A stretch of 64,000 nucleotides of DNA from Aquatica leii (lineage: Eukaryota > Arthropoda > Insecta > Coleoptera > Lampyridae), in assembly GCA_035610365.1 (NCBI GenBank), contig CM069432.1, positions 108,395,529 through 108,459,528 on the forward strand, given 5' to 3'. Each line of letters starts with the position of its first letter. Positions within the stretch are counted from its first letter, which is position 1. The position numbers and the translations under genes were made by a program. Below the pieces are notes generated by a model. That model had not been told where the DNA came from and did not search any database. It worked only from the letters and a program-made list of their open reading frames with translations. This document shows, piece after piece, positions 34,879-47,379 of the stretch.

Positions 34879-35188
34879 TTAAGATAAATCTTTTAAATTT
34901 TCAAGTACTTCATCTTCAATGTCGCTGAATATGAAAGCAGTTAACTCCTGATACTAAAGTAGGTCTAAACTTGCACGTTTTGAGTTCGTTTGGTACACAC
35001 CCCTGGCATTAAGTGTGTTATAAATTTTTGATCTGTATAATTAAAAAAATATACTGTGATATTAACGTAAATTTAAGCATTTTACCGATAATTTTTGCAA
35101 TCTGCTGTATCAAGTTCTAAAATATTTTCTGAATTTCTGATTGAGTTTAGATACTCAACCCAATTTCTTTTCATCCGTATTTGAAATA
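34879..35188 (-). pseudogene. Left-arm copy of small spliced gene, frameshifted
   Basis: Mirror of 45630-45939. Relative to the right copy it has one extra base (ATCAGGAG against ATCGGAG, near 34950), which changes the frame after TLVS and brings an early stop. The intron and upstream exon are conserved. Confidence 0.4.
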
Positions 35189-35202
35189 CTTTATGCATCT
35201 AA

Positions 35203-36261
35203 AGGGCGGTATTCATAGTCGTCTTAAATATAAGATGGTCTTAAGCATTTGTTAAAGTGATGATTAGTTTCATAGCCGTCACATAAGCAAATGCTTGAAA
35301 CGATCTTAATATGTCGTCTTACCTAAGATAATCTTATTTTTTCTACATTCATATTCGATACTTATTTGAAATAAGCTCTGTCTTAACAATACATGTATTC
35401 ATAGTGCTAATAAGACCGTCTTATTAGGTGCCTAACCACACATTTTTACTAAAGTCATTATCATTATTTAAGTCAACTACAACGTAGACTTAAAACGTGT
35501 TTGATAAGTAAATTTTAACCATATCATGGAAGTGAGATTGTACGACATTGTTGTTGAGCAAAATGTGGATATTCCAGGTTTTAAAATATTGAAGAAATGT
35601 TAGGAATAGAAAAGGATATTTTTCTCTGAATGTTCAAGTAATTATGTCATGAATTTTAAAATATAATTAAATACAAAAAACACAAGTTTGATTTTTTTTT
35701 TTAAAACGAAGCTAATAATTTAGTAATAAAGAGGAGAAAAAACACGATAAACGTTTTTTATATTAGAATTTCTAATATGTTTTTTTAAATTTTATTTTAT
35801 CTAATTCAGCTTTAGCTTCCGTCTCCCAGTTCGAAATTATAGTATATTTTAAATAAACATTTCTTGTTTATATTGAATTAGTTACTCAATCCTGATTTTT
35901 AAGAAAAATTTAATATGTAGAACCCGCTAATTGTTATCCTTGTTTCGTTAGTCGTCGTGTAGAAATCGGCATTTGCCGTAACAAAAAGTAGCGCGGACTA
36001 TAAAATTTTAAACTACACACAAATTTGAGTGGTAATTACATAACAAATATTCGAAACTAGACGATGCTGTAGTTTAAGATCGTCTTATGTAAGACGATCT
36101 TAAATAAAATAAGACAACGCTTTGAAGCAACGTCTTTAGTAAGATTATCTTAAGTTTTGACTATGCAAACATACCGTCTTAAGGCGATCTTAAACATTTC
36201 AGACTGTCCTGCGTAAGATCATCTTAAGCTTAGCTTAAGAGACGACTATGAATACCGCCCT
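35203..36261. mobile_element. Nested TIR element, left arm
   Basis: Starts AGGGCGGTATTCATAGTCG and ends CGACTATGAATACCGCCCT, exact inverted ends. Inner parts are rich in TAAGACGATCTTA-type motifs in both orientations. Flanks (CTAA / AAGA, or TAA / TAA if the last T is shared) fit a 3-bp PIF/Harbinger-like target. There is no coding sequence. Confidence 0.8.
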
Positions 36262-39200
36262 AAGAAATAATGGAACTACTAAAACAATAAAAATGTAAAC
36301 GTTTTACTTACACTATCAAGTTAAAATAATTTAATTAAGAAATAATTTTTCTAACTATGATTCAAAACTAACGTTCAAAAAATTCAAGTTATTTTTTAAA
36401 ATGTAGTTTAAAAGAAACAAATTCTTATAGCATTATCAAAGTTATTGAAAAAGAATTTAACAAAAATCTTTAAGAGTTTTAAAATGTAAAACATTTTAAA
36501 GCTTACTTTTTGTTTCCTGTTAGTTATAACTAATCAATGTAAAATTCTAAAACCATCGTTCAAAAATATTTGTTTTTAGTTTGCATTTCACACTCAGTTT
36601 TCAACTTTAGTTTGAAAATTAATAAAACGTCAATGTTTTAAATAATTAGCAGAGTTTTTTAAAAAAAATACAAATAACTTTAAAATGTTGCAGAAAGCAA
36701 AATATGTATGTAAAAATTGTGTGTGTTAAAGATTTTTATTAATGAATGTAAGATTCCAAAAAGCAATGTTCCTCATCATATCTACTTATTTTAACATATG
36801 TCAAATATTTTTCTACAATTGCTTATATATTTTTTAATATGAATCTTTACAGTGTTAAAAATAAAGTATTGTAATACAGCAAATATTAATATTTGTTTCA
36901 AATTATTGATAATCGCTACATAATTATAGTGACAAGTTAGGTAATAAAATCCTAATTTTATTTTTGATAACGAGTAATTGTTCATGTAGAAAGCGAGTAA
37001 ATAATGTTATGGTAATGATTATGTAATTATAGTGACAAATTCTAGAAATTAAGTAAAATTGTTGAAAAGTATTTTATGTAGTACATAAAAAACACACAGT
37101 TTACGAGTAATACGAGTAATCTTAATTTGTAATATAAAAACTATTTATGTTGAGAAGCAGAAAGGAAAGAAAAACAGAAAGGGTAAATATTGCACTCGGA
37201 CATTATACTAAAATAATAATATCGTAAAAAATCATGTACCTTCTGTTAACGATAACGTGTAATATACTTATATACAAAACAATTCTAGCATTTTGCACAT
37301 TCTATTGCGCAAACAAATGGTATTTAAAGCTACATTTAATTTATAAGAAAGAAGAATACATATACAAAAATAATCAAAACAAAAACTACACAACACAACA
37401 AAAACATTTATATAAGAATTGCAAGTTTTATTAAAAAATCTACTCGTGCACATTTAACACGAATGATTCACAAATTCACCTAAACCCATTAACATTTTTT
37501 TCTACCACAAAAACAAGAAATGTTATTTTATTACTAAAGACTTACGTACAAAACAAACAACTAATTCAAATTGATGCAGATCAAAAATTAATTGTAAACT
37601 AAACCGAATTATAATTGTATTTGTTTAAGCTGTATTGCAGCTACAGTTCTAAATTTTAAATATTGTTACTAATAAAAGTTTCCTTATAACAAAAAATCTT
37701 TGACAATTACAAGTAACGCAAACTAAAAATTACAAAACGAATAGTTAAATAAAACCAAAACTTCTTAAAATCGTTAATAACACTAGTATACTTTTCTTAA
37801 CATATAAAAATATTAGTAAATGTATTAACTGTAGTTAACGTCAAAAACTAAACATTATTGAAACAATAAAGATTATTTGAGTAACATAATTTTGTATTTC
37901 ATTTGTTAACAAAAATTTTGATGGACTTGTTAAAACTTATTTTATATAAAACTTCTCTAAAACACAATTTAACAAAGTTGTTGTAATATCAGCTAATTCA
38001 AAAACTACGCCTTAAATATTAATACACTTTACTCTAAGCTGGTGAAGAATAAAATTCCTAATAAGATCTGTATACGTTTCTATTACATTGATATTGCAAA
38101 CTGTTTAAATCAGTCTGTAAATATTATAACGTTACAATTACTTAAGATTACAAGCAAAAAGTATTTATTCGAAAATCGTATATATATATAGAAATAAACG
38201 TTTATAACAAGTTTAGAACACGTTGAAAGTCAGTGAATAAGTTGAAAGTTTATTTTACATCTCAACTAGACAATGTGGTTATTTTCACAATTTTATTGAA
38301 AACGTAGTATACAACTTAGTTAGTAAATGGCAAACCAAATGAAAATTTTAATCATTTTTTGTAATAAACACGTGATTACTAACACATAAACTTTTAATCT
38401 AACGATTAACAGAAAAAAAAGAAAACATTTTTAACAAAATCTACTCTAAAAAGCAAAGTTAAATAAGTGAATAAAGAACGTGTAAAATAGGAAATTTTCC
38501 TTATGCAAATTTCTTTTAGTTATAGTAATTACAGTCAATAACAACAATCTAATTAATGACTAAGGAAAGCCACAAACATATTTTTAACAAAAACTATATC
38601 AATTTTGTTTTAAACGATAATAATTAGATACTTTTATATCATAATCTCAAGAAACAAATAAAAATTGTAAAATTGTTAAAAGTGCAATAGGAATTTACTG
38701 GAGTTATTAGAAGTAAAAGAAGAAAAAACTTTTGTCAATGTTTATAATTACCTACTTAAGTCATGCTGAAATAGAAGATTAAAAAACATTAAGAATACAT
38801 TTATAACAAAAACTATTTAGCAATTTAGTTTTTCGTTCAAATGATTAAAATTAGATACTCTAATAGGTACTATAATCTCAAACAGTAAACAGATAAACTA
38901 TTTTTTTTTAATGAACAAAAAAGCAATGCATGTACAAACTGTAAAAAAAAGTAAATGTTACAATGTTACAGCCACTAAAAACTTAAAGCAAAACTTAAAA
39001 GAACAAGAGAAGAAAACTACTTAAAGAATATCTGTTCTAATAAAAATTGTTTTATAGTTAATGGTGTTATTGTTTAATTAAAAGATTTAATCTTGGGTGT
39101 TTTTTAAACATGGTCTACGTTCTTCGTCAGATAATAAATTACAATCACAAATATCTAGAAACATTTGAATGTAAATAAGATCCTATTTTTAATTTTGCCA

Positions 39201-39518
39201 TTCGTTCAAAATTAAATAATTGTTTAAAATATTGTAACTAAGAAGAAAAGAAAACGCTTTAGTTATATCTGACAATTTATTATATTATATATTTTTTCTG
39301 GTTTGACAGGTTTTAATAACATTAACATTTACTAAATTCATTCAAATTGAATCTGTTTAATCACTAACCGATATCTAGTTTATTAATTTAGAATTTTGTA
39401 TTGAGAAGCAAGTACGAGATATTCACGAACGAATAGACTTGTTTATAGTTTCAATTTTTGTACTAAGATTTTTTTTTTGTATAATGTAAACCGTTAATTA
39501 AATATTATAACACGTTTT
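36262..39518. other. AT-rich inner part of left arm
   Basis: No coding sequence supported. Faint internal repetition occurs at 38570-39020 (units of about 220 bp around ATTAGATACT...ATAATCTCAA). Frames such as 36791-36985 and 37234-37434 are low-complexity. Confidence 0.5.
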
Positions 39519-41286
39519 AATTTAGAAACGCCGTTCCGTTTTAATAATAAACATAAAATAACAGCACAATTAATTTAAAAAGTATTACAGGCTGAAGCGT
39601 TTAAGGTTTGGTATGACTGATAACTTATTTAGCTGTTAAGTTTAAAAAATAAAAAAAATTAAACATTTATTTAATAGATCATATAATTAGATTCTGATTA
39701 TAGTAATAAATCGTCTTAAAAAATTAAAATTGATCGATGTTAAAAAATATAATTGTCAAGGGTTTTAATGACCACAGTAATATTAACTATTACTGACACA
39801 AAATAAGTAATTGGCAAAAATTAATTTAATGTTATAATTATAAGTTTTTTTTATGTTTTCAACAAAACGACTTAATTGAAATTATTTTTAACGTTATTAA
39901 CAGTTGTTAAACTTTTATAGTAAAGCTTATTATTAGAAATTCAACTGTACAATTAAAAAAAAAATAATAAAACAGTTTAAAATAAGAAATATCTTACAAT
40001 GTTAGGTAATGTTTAAACAAAATTAGAGAATGAAATTGTGTTTTAATTCATTTATATTATAAAAAATTTGTATAAAGTTTTTACAAGTTTAACGATGACA
40101 TAATAAATTCTCAAAAATCACGCTGGAACTGTATTCATAGTGAATTATAAAACAATACAAATTTTAATTTATTGTTATTTGGTAGTGCAATTAAACTTAA
40201 CTTTTTTAAATATTTTTCACTTGTGTTAATGTTATTCACTCCACCTAAACTTCATCACTTTTCGGAGAATCAATTATTGTAATAACCTAACCACACTTAA
40301 AAGTTTTTGTGTTTTACATCTAAAAGATTGCATTAAAGTCAATAATTACGCTTATTTAAAACTAATAAGTTTTGCATTTTTTTAGGCTAATTATTATAAA
40401 CCTGAGATTATATTAACATATAAGAAGTAAGGTTAGCTTATTACAAAAGAAGTGAGGTTAACTTATTACAGAAAGAGTGAGGCTCTGGTTCACAATAAGT
40501 TGTGTATCGCTATTTCATTTTAAATAAATCTTGTTTGAACGTAATTTAGCATTTTGCTGGAATTGTGGTTCGTACAGTTTTTAATTGTGACAGTAATAGC
40601 AGAAGAAAGAAATTTAGACTAAAACTTGCAAAAGTAAATAAAAAGTACCTGTTATGTTGTATGTAAATTTTATAAATATAAGAAAGCAATTCGTCATAAA
40701 CATAACTACTAAGACGGTTTCACACTTTATGTTAACTAATAATTTATATTAAAACAAATTATTAAAGGTAACATAACCATCCCAAGAGCCGTGGGTGTAC
40801 ACAATAAATTTTTCATAATTGAAGTTAAAAGAAGTAATCCTGTTATAGCTTTTAGTTGTCCGCCACTGCCGATTAGAGACCAATTTGCTTTGGTTTACGT
40901 AGCTCTATTTCGTATCCTCTATCTTTTATAATCTAAAGTAACACTAAATGTTTCTTAAACGTTACAGCATATATTTTAATGATTTATTTATTTACTTTTA
41001 AATACACTGCTACTAACTAGAGGTAACATTTAATAGATTTACCTCGTACGTACATTGTAAATTTATAAATGAATGTATTCGTAATTGTTTACAATAGATT
41101 AAGTGACAATGTGTATATCAGTTTTGCTTTGCGTATTGAAATGGTTTTGTAATTTTGTTTTCTATTTTTAATAAAGTTTGATTTTAATAGTAATTATTCG
41201 TAACATTAACTTTAGGAAGAAAATTAAACGTTACGTATAAGTACCCATAGAGCTAATACTTTAATTTTAAAAATTCTTAAATTGTA
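39519..41286. other. Loop between the palindrome arms
   Basis: Unique relative to the arms. It contains a 24-bp tandem repeat (about 40423-40490, AGAAGTGAGGTTAACTTATTACA units) and a segment at 40930-41055 matching the dispersed repeat at 27300-27430. No long frame or recognised protein. Confidence 0.6.
40423..40490 (+). repeat. 24-bp tandem repeat in loop
   Basis: About three units of AGAAGT(A/G)AGGTT(A/-)GCTTATTACA, the last degenerate. Confidence 0.6.
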
Positions 41287-44200
41287 AAAACGTGTTATAA
41301 TATTTAATTAACGGTTTACATTATACAAAAAAAAATCTTACAAAAATTGAAACTATAAACAAGTCTATTCGTTCGTGAATATCTCGTACTTGCTTCTCAA
41401 TACAAAATTCTAAATTAATAACTAAATATCGGTTAGTGAGATTCAACAGATTCAATTTGAATGAATTTAGTAAATGTTAATGTTATTAAAACCTGTCAAA
41501 CCAGAAAAAAAATATAATATAATAAATTGTCAGATATAACTAAAGCGTTTTCTTTTCTACTTAGTTACAATATTTTAAACAATTATTTAATTTTGAACGA
41601 ATGGCAAAATTAAAAATAGGATCTTATTTACATTCAAATGTTTCTAAATATTTGTGATTGTAATTTATTATCTGACGAAGAACGTAGACCACGTTTAAAA
41701 AACACCCAAGATTAAAATTTTTAATTAAACAATAACACCATTAACTATAAAACAATTTTTATTAGAACAGATATTCTTTAAGTAGTTTTCTTCTCTTGTT
41801 CTTTTAAGTTTTGCTTTAAGTTTTTAGTGGCTGTAACATTGTAACATTTACTTTTTTTTACAGTTTGTACATGCATTGCTTTTTTGTTCATTAAAAAAAA
41901 TAGTTTATCTGTTTACTGTTTGAGATTATAGTACCTATTAGAGTATCTAATTTTAATCATTTGAACGAAAAACTAAATTGCTAAATAGTTTTTGTTATAA
42001 ATGTATTCTTAATGTTTTTTAATCTTCTATTTCAGCATGACTTAAGTAGGTAATTATAAACATTGACAAAAGTTTTTTCTTCTTTTACTTCTAATAACTC
42101 CAGTAAATTCCTATTGCACTTTTAACAATTTTACAATTTTTATTTGTTTCTTGAGATTATGATATAAAAGTATCTAATTATTATCGTTTAAAACAAAATT
42201 GATATAGTTTTTGTTAAAAATATGTTTGTGGCTTTCCTTAGTCATTAATTAGATTGTTATTGACTGTAATTACTATAACTAAAAGAAATTTGCATAAGGA
42301 AAATTTCCTATTTTACACGTTCTTTATTCACTTATTTAACTTTGCTTTTTAGAGTAGATTTTGTTAAAAATGTTTTCTTTCTTTTCTGTTAATCGTTAGA
42401 TTAAAAGTTTATGTGTTAGTAATCACGTGTTTATTACAAAAATGATTAAAATTTTCATTTGGTTTGCCATTTACTAACTAAGTTGTATACTACGTTTTCA
42501 ATAAAATTGTGAAAATAACCACATTGTCTAGTTGAGATGTAAAATAAGCTTTCAACTTATTCACTGACTTTCAACGTGTTCTAAACTTGTTATAAACGTT
42601 TATTTCTATATATATATACGATTTTCGAATAACATTTTTTGCTTGTAATCTTAAGTAATTGTAACGTTATAATATTTACAGACTGATTTAAACAGTTTGC
42701 AATATCAATGTAATAGAAACGTATACAGATCTTATTAGGAATTTTATTTCACCAGCTTAGAGTAAAGTGTATTAATATTTAAGGCGTAGTTTTTGAATTA
42801 GCTGATATTACAACAACTTTGTTAAATTGTGTTTTTAGAGAAGTTTTATATAAAATAAGTTTTAACAAGTCCATCAAAATTTTTGTTAACAAATGAAATA
42901 CAAAATTATGTTACTCAAATAATCTTTATTGTTTCAATAATGTTTAGTTTTTGACGTTAACTACAGTTAATACATTTACTAATATTTTTATATGTTAAGA
43001 AAAGTATACTAGTGTTATTAACGATTTTAAGAAGTTTTGGTTTTATTTAACTATTCGTTTTGTAATTTTTAGTTTGCGTTACTTGTAATTGTCAAAGATT
43101 TTTTGTTATAAGGAAACTTTTATTAGTAACAATATTTAAAATTTAGAACTGTAGCTGCAATACAGCTTAAACAAATACAATTATAATTCGGTTTAGTTTT
43201 ACAATTAATTTTTGATCTGCATCAATTTGAATTAGTTGTTTGTTTGTACGTAAGCCTTTAGTAATAAAATAACATTTCTTGTTTTTGTGGTAGAGAAAAA
43301 AATGTTAATGGGTTTAGGTGAATTTGTGAATCATTTGTGTTAAAATGTGCACGAGTAGATTTTTTTCAATAAAACTTGCAATTCTTATATAAATGTTTTT
43401 GTTGTGTTGTGTAGTTTTTTGTTTTGATTATTTTTGTATATGTATTCTTCTTTCTTATAAATTAAATGTAGCTTTAAATACCATTTGTTTGCGCAATAGA
43501 ATGTGCAAAATGCTAGAATTGTTTTGTATATAAGTAATATTACACGTTATCGTTAACAGAAGGTACATGATTTTTTTACGATATTATTATTTTAGTATAA
43601 TGTCCGAGTGCAATATTTACCCTTTCTGTTTTTCTTTCCTTTCTGCTTCTCAACATAAATAGTTTTTATATTACAAATTAAGATTACTCGTATTACTCGT
43701 AAACTGTGTGTTTTTTATGTACTACATAAAATACTTTTCAACAATTTTACTTAATTTCTAGAATTTGTCACTATAATTACATAATCATTACCATAACATT
43801 ATTTACTCGCTTTCTACATGAACAATTACTCGTTATCAAAAATAAAATTAGGATTTTATTACCTAACTTGTCACTATAATTATGTAGCGATTATCAATAA
43901 TTTGAAACAAATATTAATATTTGCTGTATTACAATACTTTATTTTTTAACACTGTAAAGATTCATATTAAAAAATATATAAGCAATTGTAGAAAAATATT
44001 TGACATATGTTAAAATAAGTAGATATGATGAGGAACATTGCTTTTGGAATCTTACATTCATTAATAAAAATCTTTAACACACACAATTTTTACATACATA
44101 TTTTGCTTTCTGCAACATTTTAAAGTTATTTGTATTTTTTTAAAAAACTCTGCTAATTATTTAAAACATTGACGTTTTATTAATTTTCAAACTAAAGTTG

Positions 44201-44548
44201 AAAACTGAGTGTGAAATGCAAACTAAAAACAAATATTTTTGAACGATGGTTTTAGAATTTTACATTGATTAGTTATAAGTAACAGGAAACAAAAGTAAGC
44301 TTTAAAATGTTTTACATTTTTTTAAAACTCTTAAAGATTTTTGTTAAATTTCTTTTTCAATAACTTTGATAATGCTATAAGAATTTGTTTCTTTTTAAAC
44401 TACATTTTAAAAAAATAACTTGAATTTTTTGAACGTTAGTTTTTGAATCATAGTTAGAAAAATTATTTCTTAATTAAATTATTTAACTTGGATAGTGTAA
44501 GTAAAACGTTTACATTTTTTTATTGTTTTAGTAGTTCCATTATTTCTT

Positions 44549-45616
44549 AGGGCGGTATTCATAGTCGTCTCTTAAGCTAAGCTTAAGATGATCTTACGCA
44601 GGACGGTCTGAAATGTTTAAGATCGCCTTAAGACGGTATGTTTGCATAGTCAAAACTTAAGATAATCTTACTAAAGACGTTGCTTCAAAGCGTTGTCTTA
44701 TTTTATTTAAGATCGTCTTACATAAGACGATCTTAAACTACAGCATCGTCTAGTTTCGGAATATTTGTTATGTAATTACCAATCAAATTTGTGTGTAGTT
44801 TAAAATTTTATAGTCCGCGCTACTTTTTGTTACGGCAAATGCCGATTTCTACACGACGACTAACGAAACAAGGATAACAATTAGCGGGTTCTACATATTA
44901 AATTTTTCTTAAAAAATCAGGATTGGAGTAACTAATTCAATATAAACAAGAAATGTTTATTTAAAATATACTATAATTTCGAACTGCGGGAGACGGAAGC
45001 TAAAGCTGAATTAGATAAAATAAAATTTAAAAAAACATATTAGAAATTCTAATATAAAAAACGTTTATCGTGTTTTTTCTCCTCTTTATTACTAAATTAT
45101 TAGCTTCGTTTTAAAAAAAAAATCAAACTTGTGTTTTTTTGTATTTAATTATATTTTAAAATTCATGACATAATTACTTGAACATTCAGAGAAAAATATC
45201 CTTTTCTATTCCTAACATTTCTTCAATATTTTAAAACCTGGAATATCCACATTTTGCTCAACAACAATGTCGTACAATCTCACTTCCATGATATGGTTAA
45301 AATTTACTTATCAAACACGTTTTAAGTCTACGTTGTAGTTGACTTAAATAATGATAATGACTTTAGTAAAAATGTGTGGTTAGGCACCCTAATAAGACGG
45401 TCTTATTAGCACTATGAATACATGTATTGTTAAGACAGAGCTTATTTCAAATAAGTATCGAATATGAATGTAGAAAAAATAAGATTATCTTAGGTAAGAC
45501 GACATATTAAGATCGTTTCAAGCATTTGCTTATGTGACGTCTATGAAACTAATCATCACTTTAAGCAAATGCTTAAGACCATCTTATATTTAAGACACGA
45601 CTATGAATACCGCCCT
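44549..45616. mobile_element. Nested TIR element, right arm
   Basis: Mirror of 35203-36261 with the same ends and the same insertion site. It therefore entered before the arms were duplicated, or was copied between arms by gene conversion. Confidence 0.8.
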
Positions 45617-45629
45617 TAGATGCATAAAG

Positions 45630-45939
45630 TATTTCAAATACGGATGAAAGAAATTGGGTTGAGTATCTAAACTCAATCAGAAATTCAGAAAATATTTTAG
45701 AACTTGATACAGCAGATTGCAAAATTATCGGTAAAATGCTTAAATTTACGTTAATATCACAGTATATTTTTTTTAATTATACAGATCAAAAAATTTATAA
45801 CACACTTAATGCCAGGGGTGTGTACCAAAACGAACTCAAAACGTGCAAGTTTAGACCTACTTTAGTATCGGAGTTAACTGCTTTCATATTCAGCGACATT
45901 GAAGATGAAGTACTTGAAAATTTAAAAGATTTATCTTAA
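45630..45939 (+). CDS. Candidate small spliced gene in right arm
   Basis: Exon 45630-45730 reads ISNTDERNWVEYLNSIRNSE then NILELDTADCKII. A 54-bp intron (GTAAAA...TTATACAG, 45731-45784) joins in phase to QKIYNTLNARGVYQNELKTC and ends IFSDIEDEVLENLKDLS, stop 45937-45939. Composition is protein-like, with a charged C-terminus and no low complexity. The 5' start is unclear: the nested TIR element lies directly upstream and may have displaced earlier exons. No family is recognised. A further phrase, YMSLEKLFVETISDLNESA, lies at about 46027-46086 before a GTGTGT donor-like site. Confidence 0.4.
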
Positions 45940-46959
45940 AATATTATATATTATAATAATAATAATGTCTTTGGCTTCCAAAAGAAAATTTTTGAATAAC
46001 TACTACCTTATGGAATTTACACTAATTACATGTCATTGGAAAAGTTATTTGTTGAAACAATCAGCGACCTGAATGAATCGGCAGGTGTGTATCATAAAAC
46101 TTTAATTAATAAGTAATAATTGTAAAAATATATTTTTGGCAATGACACTTTCTTTTATTGTTAGTGATCACACTTTGTTTAGTTTTAGCTGCGTACTAGT
46201 AAGAACGTTTTAAATTAAAGTATTTCTGTGTATTACAATGGTAAGTGGTTTATTTATTTTGCAAATTAATCCTATACGCTTAAACACATGCAATTTTATG
46301 CTCTACAAAAGATTATTTTAAATTAAAAAAGTTGATTTTAGTATTTACCTGATTAAAAGTTAGTTTAAAAATTTTTTTTTTTAAATTTCAGCGATTTTTA
46401 AGTTTGTTAACTATTAATTTAGTTTAGACCATTTCTTTTTTTTTAAATTAATTTCTAATGTTGTTGATTAAACCAACACCTCGTTTAAAAAGAAGCAGTT
46501 GATATATTCAAGTAACATTAATTTTTCTTAAGAAATTGGTAGTTATTTTCTTAAATTTAATTTTTTTTTTTGCTAATTTGCATGCAGCTGTTTTTGTGCT
46601 ATTTTTCTTATAATCAACATTAACTTTTTAGATTTTTTTTTAATAAGCGATCTTTACAGAGTATTAAGAGTAAGAGAGAAAGAATATGAAAGTATCGACC
46701 ACTAGAAAAGTCCAGATCAACCACGACACGACGGATGCTGTAGAAATGATATAATTAGATGCCGTGTGTATAGTTGCCGTGAGTTATCAAGATCCTGATA
46801 AACCGTAATGACATAGATGCTGTAGAAAAATGATATAATTATGCCATGAATGTTAATTTAATTTAAAAATAAAGTACAATAAATTTTACAAGTCTTTTGT
46901 TCAGTAATTAAAAAAACCAATTGTATACAACAATTGAGCGTTTACAATTAACTTATTTT

Positions 46960-47027
46960 CGTAGGTCAGCGGTTAAGTTCGCCGCTTTGTAATCAAGAAA
47001 CCCGGGTTCAAATCCAGGTACACCCAA
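46960..47027 (+). other. tRNA-like segment, right arm
   Basis: Mirror of 33803-33872 with identical box-A and box-B parts. Transcription from it would run outward to the right end, as the left copy would run outward to the left. Confidence 0.6.
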
Positions 47028-47152
47028 GCTTTTTTTAAATAAAAATATTTTCTTTCTCGCTTGAATCATGAGACTTTATGACGCATAAAAAATTACCAGT
47101 TACGCGATGACGCACGACGCAATCAAAATTACCAATTATGCGATGATGTAAC

Positions 47153-47285
47153 AATGTAAGAGAGAGAAAAAAATTCGCTGTAAGAGAGAAAAAAATGTGT
47201 GAGAGAGAAAAAATATGTGCGAGAGAGAAAAAATTGTGTGAGAGAAAAAAAATGTGTGAGAGAGAAAAAATGTGAAAGACAAAAC
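47153..47285 (-). repeat. CT-rich tandem array, right arm
   Basis: Mirror of 33551-33680. The matching 91-codon frame (47310-47035) is repeat-derived. Confidence 0.9.
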
Positions 47286-47373
47286 AAACTTTCCCAAAAA
47301 AACCCTTCACGTACGTTTACGGCGAGGTCAGTAATGACGTCAAAAGTGGAGGGGAGGCTGCCAGGTTTCTACT

Positions 47374-47379
47374 AACGTG
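47374..47379. repeat. Target duplication AACGTG, right
   Basis: Exact match to 33452-33457. Confidence 0.85.

Larger units (their letters stand above)
33458..39518 (+). repeat. Left arm of giant inverted repeat
   Basis: Matches 41287-47373 inverted. The inner limit is where CACGTTTT (39511-39518) stops matching. It is AT-rich inside, while the outer 75 bp are more GC-rich. Differences from the right arm are single bases and 1-2 base indels. Confidence 0.9.
33458..47373. mobile_element. 13.9-kb palindromic element with 6-kb inverted arms
   Basis: The left end AGTAGAAACCTGGCAGCC and right end GGCTGCCAGGTTTCTACT are exact inverse copies, flanked by AACGTG on both sides. Arms run 33458-39518 and 41287-47373 with few differences in the stretches I compared. 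The 1.77-kb loop is 39519-41286. A 6-bp duplication together with AG...CT ends and extra TAG-like terminal triplets fits Maverick/Polinton transposons. Typical Polinton TIRs are a few hundred bp to about 1 kb, and no polymerase B, retroviral-type integrase, ATPase or capsid sequence is recognisable. It is either a non-autonomous Polinton derivative or an unknown class of long-TIR element. Confidence 0.85.
41287..47373 (-). repeat. Right arm of giant inverted repeat
   Basis: Inverse copy of 33458-39518, as described there. It keeps an intact frame for the small spliced gene. Confidence 0.9.

Noticed and set aside
36791..37453. Short frames in the arms (36791-36985, 37234-37434, 37268-37453)
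   Set aside because: Low-complexity translation of AT-rich DNA, no motif, and no intact equivalent recovered in the other arm.
33458..47373. hAT, Mutator or Foldback origin for the giant palindrome
   Set aside because: Those make 8-bp or about 9-bp duplications, and hAT ends are usually CAG...CTG; here the duplication is 6 bp with AG...CT ends.
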